36,156 nt of DNA, taken from Verrucomicrobiia bacterium (GTDB taxonomy: Bacteria; Verrucomicrobiota; Verrucomicrobiia; Limisphaerales; UBA11358). Positions 21,064 through 29,062 of this stretch are shown piece after piece (within the stretch, counting starts at the first letter, position 1; each line of letters starts with the position of its first letter). Location: assembly GCA_031290985.1 (NCBI GenBank), contig JARLJW010000049.1, positions 1 to 36,156 on the forward strand. The letters are read 5' to 3'. A program made the translations under genes and the position numbers. The notes under the pieces are model-generated. The model had not been told where the DNA came from, did no database searches, and was given only the letters and a program-made list of their open reading frames with translations.

Positions 21064-22809
21064 ATGTCCACCGCCGCCACAACTGAAACGAAGCCCGCCG
21101 CACCCGCGATCGAAAAGATCAAGGTGAAGGTGGACGGTCGCGAAATCGAAGTGCCGCGCCTGACCGCCGACTGGTCCGGCAAGCTCACGCCCACGACGAT
21201 GATCCAGGCGTGCGAGCTGGCCAAGACCGATGTGCCGCATTATTGCTGGCATCCGAAATTGCCGGTTGTCGGCAACTGCCGCATGTGTCTTGTTGAGTTC
21301 GGCACCCCCGCGTTGGGTCCCGACCGCAAACCAATTGTTAATCCCGACGGCTCGTTCAAGATCGCCAAGTCGCCGCGTCCGGCGATCTCCTGCGCGACGC
21401 CGATTTCGCCGGGGATGGAAATTTACACAAAGACGCCCGCCGTCAAGCAGATGCGCGAAGGCGTGCTCGAATCGCTGCTCATCAATCACCCGCTGGACTG
21501 CCCGATCTGCGACCAGGCCGGCGAATGCAAGCTGCAGGAATATTCCGTCGATTACGGCCAGAGCGCGAGCCGCTTCGTGGAGGCCAAGGTCCACAAGCCG
21601 AAGGCCGTGGATCTCGGACCGCGCATCATGCTGGATGCGGAACGCTGCATCCTTTGCACCCGCTGCATCCGTTTCACGCGCGACATCGCGGGCGACGATG
21701 CGCTGGGCATCATCAATCGCGGCAGCTTCAACACCATCGCCACGTTCCCGGGGATGCCCTTCGACAACAATTACACGCTGAACACCGTGGACATCTGCCC
21801 GGTGGGCGCGTTGACAACCAAGGATTTTCGTTTCCAGATGCGCGCCTGGTTCCTCAAGGAAACCAAGAGCGTCTGCACGAGCTGCGCGACGGGCTGCAAC
21901 ACGCTCATCGGTTCGCGCGAAGGCAAGATGTACCGCTACACGCCGCGCGACAATGACGCGGTGAACGCCTCGTGGATGTGTGATGCCGGCCGCTTGAATT
22001 ACAAGTGGATCGGCCGGGCCGACCGCTTGAAGGATGTTTTGATCCGCGGCCAAAAATCGACCTGGACGGCGGCGCTCAACGAGATTTCCGACAAGCTGAA
22101 GCAGGCCCCGGCGGGCTCGGTCGCCATCATCGCCTCGGCCCGGCAGACGAACGAGGAGCTGTGGTTGATCTCGAAATTGAAGGCCAAACTCGGCGCGGTC
22201 AGCGATTCGATTCCGCGCGTCGGCCCGGCCGACAAGCTGCTGGTCAGCGCGGACAAGAATCCCAACACGAACGGCGCGCGCCTCACGGGCATCTGCTTCA
22301 CCGAGATGGGCATCAACCTCGCGCAGATCGCCGACGGCATCGCGTCGGGCAAAATCAAGACCTTGATCGTTTTCGGCGAAAACATCGTCAAGCGCGCGGT
22401 CAGCAATGAACAGTTGCGCGAGCGCGAGACCATCAGCGAAGTCGTGGAGGAACACGGCCTCACGGCGGAATTGCTGGCGAAGCTGGACACGTTCGTGGTG
22501 AGCGACATTTTGCCCAACGAAACCACGAAGCTGGCGCATTATGTTTTGCCCGGCTGCGCGCACGCGGAAAAACGCGGCACGTTCACCAGCGGCAAGGGCC
22601 GCGTCCAGAAATTCATGAAGGCCGTCGAGGCCCCGGGCGATGCCCGCGCCGAGTGGGAATTTTTACATGACCTCGTCCACAACGTCACCGGCCAGAACGG
22701 CTATGTGACAATTGAAGGCTTGTTCAATCAAATGGCGAAGGAAGTCGCCGCCTTCAACGGCCTGACCTGGGCGGGCCTCGGCGACACCGGCGTGACGGTG
22801 CAAATCTAA
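21064..22809 (+). CDS. nuoG: Complex I subunit NuoG (75 kDa type, short form)
   Basis: A 581-residue electron-wiring subunit. Cluster ligands seen: [2Fe-2S] Cys61, Cys72, Cys75, Cys110; N5 His142, Cys146, Cys149, Cys155; N4 Cys195, Cys198, Cys201, Cys245; and the extra off-path cluster N7, Cys271, Cys274, Cys278, Cys306. The molybdopterin-like domain that follows is reduced (E. coli NuoG is about 900 residues) but ends with a normal NETTKLAHYVLPGCAHAEKRGTF segment. N7 occurs only in some bacteria. The next gene follows after one base. Confidence 0.93.
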   Translation: MSTAATTETKPAAPAIEKIKVKVDGREIEVPRLTADWSGKLTPTTMIQACELAKTDVPHYCWHPKLPVVGNCRMCLVEFGTPALGPDRKPIVNPDGSFKIAKSPRPAISCATPISPGMEIYTKTPAVKQMREGVLESLLINHPLDCPICDQAGECKLQEYSVDYGQSASRFVEAKVHKPKAVDLGPRIMLDAERCILCTRCIRFTRDIAGDDALGIINRGSFNTIATFPGMPFDNNYTLNTVDICPVGALTTKDFRFQMRAWFLKETKSVCTSCATGCNTLIGSREGKMYRYTPRDNDAVNASWMCDAGRLNYKWIGRADRLKDVLIRGQKSTWTAALNEISDKLKQAPAGSVAIIASARQTNEELWLISKLKAKLGAVSDSIPRVGPADKLLVSADKNPNTNGARLTGICFTEMGINLAQIADGIASGKIKTLIVFGENIVKRAVSNEQLRERETISEVVEEHGLTAELLAKLDTFVVSDILPNETTKLAHYVLPGCAHAEKRGTFTSGKGRVQKFMKAVEAPGDARAEWEFLHDLVHNVTGQNGYVTIEGLFNQMAKEVAAFNGLTWAGLGDTGVTVQI

Positions 22810-22810
22810 A

Positions 22811-23926
22811 ATGGACTTCATCCCCCAATCCATACAAAGCTGGTATTTCGGCCTCACGCCGGATGGCAAGATGGTGCTGTGGTCGCTCGTCAAGATCGCG
22901 ATTGTCATCGGCGTGGTCCAGGGCATCGTCATGTATTCCGTGCTGGCGGAGCGCAAGATTTCCGCCTGGATCCAGGATCGCGTCGGTCCGAACCGCACCG
23001 CGCCTCCGTTTGTAAAATTCATCCCGGTGCTCGGGCCGTTTTTGACCCGGCTGGGAATTTTCCAGCCGCTCGCGGACGGGTTGAAGTTTCTGATCAAGGA
23101 AGACTTCACCCCGGCGGGCGTGAAGAAGATTTACTTTTTCCTCGCGCCGGCGCTCGCGGTGATCCCGGCGATGTTGACGGTGGCGGTGATTCCCTTCGGC
23201 TCGATGATCGGCGACCAGAAGATGGTCATCGCGGATCTGAACGTCGGCATCCTCTACACGTTCGGCATCGTTTCGATGGGCGTGTACGGCATCGTGCTCG
23301 CGGGCTATGCGGCGAACTCGAAGTATCCCATGTTCGGCGGCATCCGCTCGAGCGCGCAGATGATTTCGTACGAAATTTCGATGGGCATGTCGATCATCCC
23401 GGTGCTGCTGATTGTCGGCAAGCTGAACCTCAGCCAGATCATCGGCTGGCAGGCCGCGAACGGCTGGCTGGTGGTGTACGCGCCGGTTTCGTTCATCATT
23501 TTCATGGTCGCGTCGTTTGCGGAAACCAACCGCACGCCGTTCGACTTGCCGGAAGCGGAAACCGAACTTGTTGGCGGCTACCACACGGAATACGGCTCGA
23601 TGAAATTCGCGCTGTTCTTCCTGGCGGAATATTCGAACATGGTTTCATCGTCGGCGATGATGGTGACGCTGTTTTTCGGCGGCTGGACGCTGCCGTTCTG
23701 GGGCCTGGATCACGCGGCGACGTCGGTCGGCATGGGCATCGCCCACGTGCTGGTGTTTCTGGCGAAGATGCTGTTTTTCATGGTGGTGTTCATCTGGGTG
23801 CGCTGGATGTTCCCGCGCTTCCGTTACGACCAGTTGATGGACCTGGGCTGGCGGCGGTTTTTGCCGCTCGCCTTGGTGAACATCCTGGCCACGGCCGTCT
23901 GGCTGTGGCTTAAATCGGCAAACTAA
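22811..23926 (+). CDS. nuoH: Complex I subunit NuoH
   Basis: A 371-residue membrane subunit at the junction with the peripheral arm; it lines the quinone entrance. About eight membrane helices. Seen: AERKISAWIQDRVGPNRTAP (with the GPNR loop), QPLADGLKFLIKED, and the strongly conserved ETNRTPFDLPEAETELVGGY and TEYGSMKFALFFLAEY loops. Length slightly above the usual 325-350. One base after nuoG, so probably translationally coupled. Confidence 0.96.
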   Translation: MDFIPQSIQSWYFGLTPDGKMVLWSLVKIAIVIGVVQGIVMYSVLAERKISAWIQDRVGPNRTAPPFVKFIPVLGPFLTRLGIFQPLADGLKFLIKEDFTPAGVKKIYFFLAPALAVIPAMLTVAVIPFGSMIGDQKMVIADLNVGILYTFGIVSMGVYGIVLAGYAANSKYPMFGGIRSSAQMISYEISMGMSIIPVLLIVGKLNLSQIIGWQAANGWLVVYAPVSFIIFMVASFAETNRTPFDLPEAETELVGGYHTEYGSMKFALFFLAEYSNMVSSSAMMVTLFFGGWTLPFWGLDHAATSVGMGIAHVLVFLAKMLFFMVVFIWVRWMFPRFRYDQLMDLGWRRFLPLALVNILATAVWLWLKSAN

Positions 23927-23933
23927 AACGAAC

Positions 23934-24134
23934 ATGCCCTTCATCAAAACAACGTTGACGGACGACATCACCGGCAAGAACGCCGAGTTTTGTTTCAACA
24001 CCGAGCATGTGATGGCGATGCAGCCGACGCGGATCGCCACCATTTTGACCTTTTGTGACGGGCAGAAATTGATTGTGGACATCCCCTTCGAAACGCTGGT
24101 GAAGTTCGTCGGCGCGAAGGAAAAAATTGACTGA
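23934..24134 (+). CDS. Small FlbD-like protein between nuoH and nuoI
   Basis: A 66-residue cytosolic protein without membrane segments or cysteine motifs. It reads FCFNTEHVMAMQP, then ILTFCDGQKLIVDIPFETLV, the beta-rich pattern (hydrophobic strand, DG turn, V-D/E-x-P/S-x-E-x-L-V) of the small FlbD family found beside flagellar genes. Function in either setting is unknown. It starts seven bases after nuoH and ends nine bases before nuoI, so it is co-transcribed with complex I. It is not a standard complex I subunit. Confidence 0.7.
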   Translation: MPFIKTTLTDDITGKNAEFCFNTEHVMAMQPTRIATILTFCDGQKLIVDIPFETLVKFVGAKEKID

Positions 24135-24143
24135 GGATTCACG

Positions 24144-24701
24144 ATGATTGTTGACCGCAAACCATTGACGTTCTGGGAAAAGCTTTATCTGCCGGCGATT
24201 GTCGGCGGGTTGAAGGTCACGCTCAAGCACGCCTACTCGACGCTCATCCAGCGCAAGGTCGTGACGATGGAGTATCCCGAGCAGAAATGGACGCTGCCCA
24301 CGGGGTACCGCGGCGCGCCCTACCTGGTGAAGGACCAGGAAGACAGCACGAAATGCGTCTCGTGCCAGCTCTGCGAATTTGTCTGCCCGCCGAAGGCCAT
24401 CCGCATCACGCCGCCCGGCCAGGCCGGCCAGAAGGCCGACCGCGCCAACGCGGAAAAGATGCCGGCGGAATTCGAGATCAACATGCTGCGCTGCATCTTC
24501 TGCGGCTTCTGCCAGGAAGTCTGCCCGGAAGAGGCGATCTTTTTGCAAAAAGACTACTCGCTCACGGCCCTGAGCCGCAGCGAATTGATTTACAACAAGG
24601 AAAAGCTCCTGTCCCTCGGCGGCGTCAGCCCCGGCATCCAGAAATGGAAGCACAAGCTGGAAGAGGCGAAGGCGCAGGAAAATTTTCCGGTGAAGCTCTA
24701 A
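24144..24701 (+). CDS. nuoI: Complex I subunit NuoI (two [4Fe-4S])
   Basis: A 185-residue ferredoxin-like subunit carrying clusters N6a and N6b between NuoG and NuoB. Seen: CVSCQLCEFVCPPKAI (Cys71, 74, 77, 81) and CIFCGFCQEVCPEEAI (Cys117, 120, 123, 127), after an amphipathic N-terminal region with KHAYSTLIQRKVVTMEYPEQ. A GAGG ribosome site (24133-24136) lies seven bases before the ATG, one of the few in this operon, overlapping the end of the FlbD-like gene. Confidence 0.96.
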   Translation: MIVDRKPLTFWEKLYLPAIVGGLKVTLKHAYSTLIQRKVVTMEYPEQKWTLPTGYRGAPYLVKDQEDSTKCVSCQLCEFVCPPKAIRITPPGQAGQKADRANAEKMPAEFEINMLRCIFCGFCQEVCPEEAIFLQKDYSLTALSRSELIYNKEKLLSLGGVSPGIQKWKHKLEEAKAQENFPVKL

Positions 24702-24707
24702 TCAGAA

Positions 24708-25247
24708 ATGGAACAAATCAACAATTTGATCAGCGGCGGCGCGGTCACGGACCTGCTGTTTTACGTCTTCGCGGCGCTCACGCTGCTGTGCGGCCTCCTC
24801 GTCATCGCCAATCCGTTCAGCCGCAACCCGGTCACCAGCGCGATGTTCCTGGTGCTGACCATCATCTCGATGAGCGGGCTGTTCCTGCTGCTGCACGCGT
24901 TCTTTCTCGCGGCGGTGCAGATCCTGGTTTATGCCGGCGCGGTCATCGTGCTGTTCATCTTCGTCATCATGTTGCTGGACCTGAAGGAGGAGCAGCGGCG
25001 GCGGATCCGGTTTTTTGGCCTGTTCGCCGGGCTGCTCTCGGTGGGCATCGTGTTTTCAATTTTCATCAAGTGTCTCAGTTCGGCCAAATTGGCCACCGAA
25101 GCGCCGGCCAACGCGCATGACGGCGAAACCTACGCGCTCGGCAAGCTGCTGTTCACGAACTACACCCTGCCGTTTGAGATCGTCTCCGTGCTGCTGCTGG
25201 TGGCGATGATCGGCGTGATCTTGTTGAGCAAAAAGAAACTCGAATAA
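24708..25247 (+). CDS. nuoJ: Complex I subunit NuoJ
   Basis: A 179-residue membrane subunit with about five helices. Seen: ANPFSRNPVTSAMFLVLTII and the conserved FFLAAVQILVYAGAVIVLFIF, whose VYAGA turn forms the pi-bulge helix thought to gate proton coupling. A final helix SVLLLVAMIGVILLSKKKLE ends the protein. Six bases after nuoI, six before nuoK. Confidence 0.95.
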   Translation: MEQINNLISGGAVTDLLFYVFAALTLLCGLLVIANPFSRNPVTSAMFLVLTIISMSGLFLLLHAFFLAAVQILVYAGAVIVLFIFVIMLLDLKEEQRRRIRFFGLFAGLLSVGIVFSIFIKCLSSAKLATEAPANAHDGETYALGKLLFTNYTLPFEIVSVLLLVAMIGVILLSKKKLE

Positions 25248-25252
25248 TTTAA

Positions 25253-25558
25253 ATGCACGTCGGACTACAACATTATCTGGCCGTCAGCATGATCCTGTTC
25301 TGCCTGGGTCTGCTGGGCGTGATCCTGCGGCGCAACCTGCTGGTGATCTACATGTCGCTGGAGCTGATGCTTAACGCGGCGAACCTCGCGCTGGTCTCCT
25401 TTTCGCGGTTCAACGACAAGCTGGACGGCCAGGTGCTGGTGTTTTTCATCATCACCGTGGCGGCGGCGGAGGTGGCGGTCGGGCTGGCGCTCATCGTGGC
25501 GCTGTTCCGCAAGCGCCAGTCGGCGCATGTCGAAGATTTGACCTCGATGAAACTCTGA
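25253..25558 (+). CDS. nuoK: Complex I subunit NuoK
   Basis: A 101-residue three-helix membrane subunit, normal length. The two proton-path glutamates are kept: Glu37 in [16 protein letters not shown] and Glu73 in [19 protein letters not shown]. It starts [20 protein letters not shown] and is spaced four to six bases from its neighbours. Confidence 0.96.
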   Translation: MHVGLQHYLAVSMILFCLGLLGVILRRNLLVIYMSLELMLNAANLALVSFSRFNDKLDGQVLVFFIITVAAAEVAVGLALIVALFRKRQSAHVEDLTSMKL

Positions 25559-25561
25559 CGG

Positions 25562-27436
25562 ATGAAATACGAAATTTTACCCTGGCTGATTTTATTCCTG
25601 CCGCTGTTGTCCGCGGCGGTGATCACGCTGTTCACGCTCCGTTGCAAAACGACGAGCAGCCTCATTTCCATTGGCGCGATCGTGGCGGGTTTCGTGATGA
25701 CGGTGGTTTTCATCAATGCCAACGGCTTTCACCCGGCGGTCTCGGAGACAATGACCAACTGGCTGAACTTCGGCGGCCCATTGCAGATCGATTTCGGGCT
25801 GAAGCTCGATGCGTTAAGCCTGATGATGCTGCTGATCGTGACCGGCGTCGGCGGGGCGATCCATATCTATTCTTACGGGTACATGGATGAGGATCCCAGC
25901 AAGGCGCGCTTCTTCGCGTTCTTGAGCCTGTTCACGTTCTCCATGTTGGGCATCGTGCTGGCGAACAATTTCGTGATGATGTTCATTTTCTGGGAGCTGG
26001 TCGGCGTGTCCAGCTACCTGCTCATTGGTTTCTGGTATGAAAAGCCCAGCGCCGGTGACGCCGCGAAAAAGGCCTTCATCACGAACCGCCTCGGTGACTT
26101 TGGTTTTTTGGCGGGCATCCTGATGGTCTGGGGTCTGCTGGGTTCGTTGAATTTCGGGGTGTTGAAAGGTGCCATGGAGACAAATCCCGCGGCGCTGGGT
26201 TGCTGCGCCACGATTGCCGGGTTGCTGGTGTTCTGCGGCGCGGTCGGCAAGTCCGCGCAGTTTCCGCTGCACGTCTGGTTGCCGGACGCGATGGAAGGCC
26301 CGACGCCCGTGTCCGCGCTGATCCATGCCGCGACGATGGTGGCCGCCGGTGTGTACATGCTCTGCCGCACCTTGTTTTTGTACACGCCCGATGCGCTGCA
26401 CGTCATCGCCTACATCGGCGGCTTCACTGCGCTGCTGGCGGCCTTGATCGCCGTCCAGCAAAACGACATCAAGCGCATCATCGCCTACTCGACGCTGTCG
26501 CAGCTCGGCTACATGGTGATGGCCGTCGGCCTTGCCGGCCCGACGCCGGCGATGTTCCATTTGACGACGCATGCCTTCTTCAAGGCGCTGCTGTTCCTGA
26601 GCGCCGGTTCCGTGATCTTGGGCATGCATCATGAGCAGGACATCTGGCAGATGGGCAATCTGCGCAAGAAGATGCCCATCACGTTTGTCACCTTCCTCAT
26701 CGGCGCGCTGGCGCTTTCCGGCCTGTGGCCGTTGAGCGGATTCTTCTCCAAAGACAGCATCCTTGGGCAGGCGTACGGGCAGCATAATTACCTGCTTTTC
26801 ATCATTGGCGTGTTCATCGCCGGGCTGACAACCTTTTATACGTTCCGCCTGTTCTTTGTCGTTTTCTTCGGCCAGGAAAAATCCAAAGCCGCCTCGCATG
26901 CGCATGAATCGTCCCTGGTGATCACACTGCCATTGATTGTTCTGGCCGTATTCAGCGCCATCGGCGGGCTGATCGGGATTGAAGGCATCTACCATTACAA
27001 CTTCCCAATTGAAGGGGAGCAATCCGCCGGTTTTATTGCGGCTTTGTTTGAGCCGTTCAAGGCTTCACCGGTGGCCGCTTTGCTCGGGCTCCTGGCGTTT
27101 GCCATCGGCTTGGTGGCCGCATGGGCGCTGTATGCCAAGGCCGCAACCGACCCGCTGCCGGCCAAACTCGGCGGAATGGCCACGGCGATGAAGAACAAAT
27201 TTTATTTCGACGAGCTTTACGAGGCCACGTTCATCCGGGCGCATGATGGCATTGCGGCGGTGGTGAATTGGATCGACCAGTGGATTCTCGAGGGCTGCGG
27301 CATCGGACTGGTCCGCGGCGGCACCAATCTCAGCGGGCGCATGTTGCGCCACCTGCAAACCGGCAACCTGCAGACCTACGCCTTCCTGTTCGTGCTGGGT
27401 GTGTCGCTGGTGCTCTATTTTGTGCTCAGGAAATAA
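25562..27436 (+). CDS. nuoL: Complex I antiporter-like subunit NuoL
   Basis: A 624-residue distal membrane subunit, one of three Mrp-antiporter-like proton channels, ending with the long lateral helix region. Seen: FWELVGVSSYLLIGFWYEKP with the conserved Glu, GKSAQFPLHVWLPDAMEGPT with the channel Lys five residues before the Pro, and ALIHAATMVAAGVYML. nuoM starts on the next base after its stop. Length and motifs are normal. Confidence 0.96.
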   Translation: MKYEILPWLILFLPLLSAAVITLFTLRCKTTSSLISIGAIVAGFVMTVVFINANGFHPAVSETMTNWLNFGGPLQIDFGLKLDALSLMMLLIVTGVGGAIHIYSYGYMDEDPSKARFFAFLSLFTFSMLGIVLANNFVMMFIFWELVGVSSYLLIGFWYEKPSAGDAAKKAFITNRLGDFGFLAGILMVWGLLGSLNFGVLKGAMETNPAALGCCATIAGLLVFCGAVGKSAQFPLHVWLPDAMEGPTPVSALIHAATMVAAGVYMLCRTLFLYTPDALHVIAYIGGFTALLAALIAVQQNDIKRIIAYSTLSQLGYMVMAVGLAGPTPAMFHLTTHAFFKALLFLSAGSVILGMHHEQDIWQMGNLRKKMPITFVTFLIGALALSGLWPLSGFFSKDSILGQAYGQHNYLLFIIGVFIAGLTTFYTFRLFFVVFFGQEKSKAASHAHESSLVITLPLIVLAVFSAIGGLIGIEGIYHYNFPIEGEQSAGFIAALFEPFKASPVAALLGLLAFAIGLVAAWALYAKAATDPLPAKLGGMATAMKNKFYFDELYEATFIRAHDGIAAVVNWIDQWILEGCGIGLVRGGTNLSGRMLRHLQTGNLQTYAFLFVLGVSLVLYFVLRK

Positions 27437-29062
27437 ATGACGACGTCCATTTTAACATATATCGCAGGTTGGCCGATCATCGCGGCGTTGGTGCTGCTCG
27501 TGGTGCCGCGCAATTACCGGGTCATCATCCGCGCCATCGCGGTGCTGGCCACCTTGATCTCGGCGGTGCTGGCGGTGAAGATGTTCTGCCAGTTCGTCCC
27601 CGGCGCGAACGGATTCCAGTTCGAGCAGCAAATCCCCTGGGTGGATTCGCTGGGCATCAGCTATCACGTGGGCGTGGACGGCTTGAACGTGGGGCTGATC
27701 TTGATGGGGGCGATTGTGGCGTTTGCCGCCACGCTTTGTTCCTTTGAAATCCAGACGCGGGAGAAGGAATTTTACATCCTGCTGCTGGTGATGAGCGGCG
27801 GCATCTTGGGCGCGTTCGCCTCGCTGGACCTGTTCTTCTTCTATTTCCTGCACGAGCTGGCGCTGATCCCGACGTTCATCATGATCGGCGTGTGGGGTCG
27901 TGGCGAAAAGAAGAACTACGCGACCTTCCAGATCACGTTGTACCTGAGCTTGGGTGCGCTGATCGCGCTGGTCGGCCTCATCGCGCTGTATGTGGCATCC
28001 GGCGCGAATACGTTTGACATCCCCAAGATCATCGAACACGCCAAGACGAATCCGCTGGCGACCAACGTCCAAAATTTCATTTTCCCGCTGTTGTTGTTCG
28101 GCTTTGGCATCCTGGTCTCGCTCTGGCCGTTCCATTCCTGGGCGCCGCTGGGCTATGGCGTTGCGCCTTCGCCCACCGCGATGCTTCATGCCGGCGTGCT
28201 GAAAAAATTTGGCTTGTATGGCTTGATCCGTATCGCGCTGCCCGTGTTGCCGGCGGCGCTGACGACCCCAATTTTGAGTCCAAGCTTCTTCAATCATTTT
28301 CCGTTTGGCTGGCTGCCTGCTTTTACGCAACACTGGCTTTTGAATCTGACTTGGCCTTATGTTTTGGCGTTGCTCTGTGTCGGCAACATCTTGTACGTCG
28401 GCTGGGTGGCGATGCGCCAGCGCGACCTGAACATGCTGATTGGTAACTCGAGCGTGGCGCACATGGGCTTCATTTTCCTGGGCATCGCGAGCCTGAGCCT
28501 CATCGGCATCAGCGGGGCGATACTCATCATGGTGGCGCACGGCTTCCTCGCGGCGCTGACGTTCGCCTTGAGCGGTTACATCTACAAGCAGACCGGCTCG
28601 CTGGAAATGAGCGAGCTCGGCGGGCTTTGCCGCAAGCTGCCGTTCATCGGCACGGCGTTGTTGATGGCGGCGATGGCGGGCTGCGGCTTGCCCGGCTTTG
28701 CGAATTTCGCGGGTGAAGTGACGGTGTTTTTCGGCGCCTGGAAGGTATTTCCGGCGATCACCTTCATCGCCTTGTGGGGCGCGCTGGTCATCGGCGGCAT
28801 CTACATGACGCGCGCCATCCGTAACGTGTTGCACGGTCCGCTGCCGGAGAAGTGGAATACGATGGCAGACGCGTCGCATGTGTGGCGCAAGCTGCCGTAT
28901 GCCTTGCTGCTGGCGAGCCTGCTGGTGTTTGGTTTCTGGCCGCGGCTGTTGACGGATAAAATCAACCCTGACGCGGATAAAATCGTCGAACGGGTCACCG
29001 CCCCGGCCAAGGCCATGGACAAGGTGTTGGTGCAAGCTGACAATTCTGGAGTTCGTAACTGA
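27437..29062 (+). CDS. nuoM: Complex I antiporter-like subunit NuoM (TM7 Lys absent)
   Basis: A 541-residue antiporter-like membrane subunit between NuoN and NuoL. Seen: FYFLHELALIPTFIMIGVWG with the conserved Glu140, and AMLHAGVLKKFGLYGLIRIA with the second lysine pair. In the first half-channel the usual Lys before PxH (K234 in E. coli, in VKMPVVPLH) is replaced: the segment reads FGILVSLWPFHSWAP, with Leu226 at the aligned place. NuoL and NuoN here keep their lysines. Start follows nuoL without gap; the stop overlaps nuoN by one base (TGATG). Confidence 0.94.
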   Translation: MTTSILTYIAGWPIIAALVLLVVPRNYRVIIRAIAVLATLISAVLAVKMFCQFVPGANGFQFEQQIPWVDSLGISYHVGVDGLNVGLILMGAIVAFAATLCSFEIQTREKEFYILLLVMSGGILGAFASLDLFFFYFLHELALIPTFIMIGVWGRGEKKNYATFQITLYLSLGALIALVGLIALYVASGANTFDIPKIIEHAKTNPLATNVQNFIFPLLLFGFGILVSLWPFHSWAPLGYGVAPSPTAMLHAGVLKKFGLYGLIRIALPVLPAALTTPILSPSFFNHFPFGWLPAFTQHWLLNLTWPYVLALLCVGNILYVGWVAMRQRDLNMLIGNSSVAHMGFIFLGIASLSLIGISGAILIMVAHGFLAALTFALSGYIYKQTGSLEMSELGGLCRKLPFIGTALLMAAMAGCGLPGFANFAGEVTVFFGAWKVFPAITFIALWGALVIGGIYMTRAIRNVLHGPLPEKWNTMADASHVWRKLPYALLLASLLVFGFWPRLLTDKINPDADKIVERVTAPAKAMDKVLVQADNSGVRN

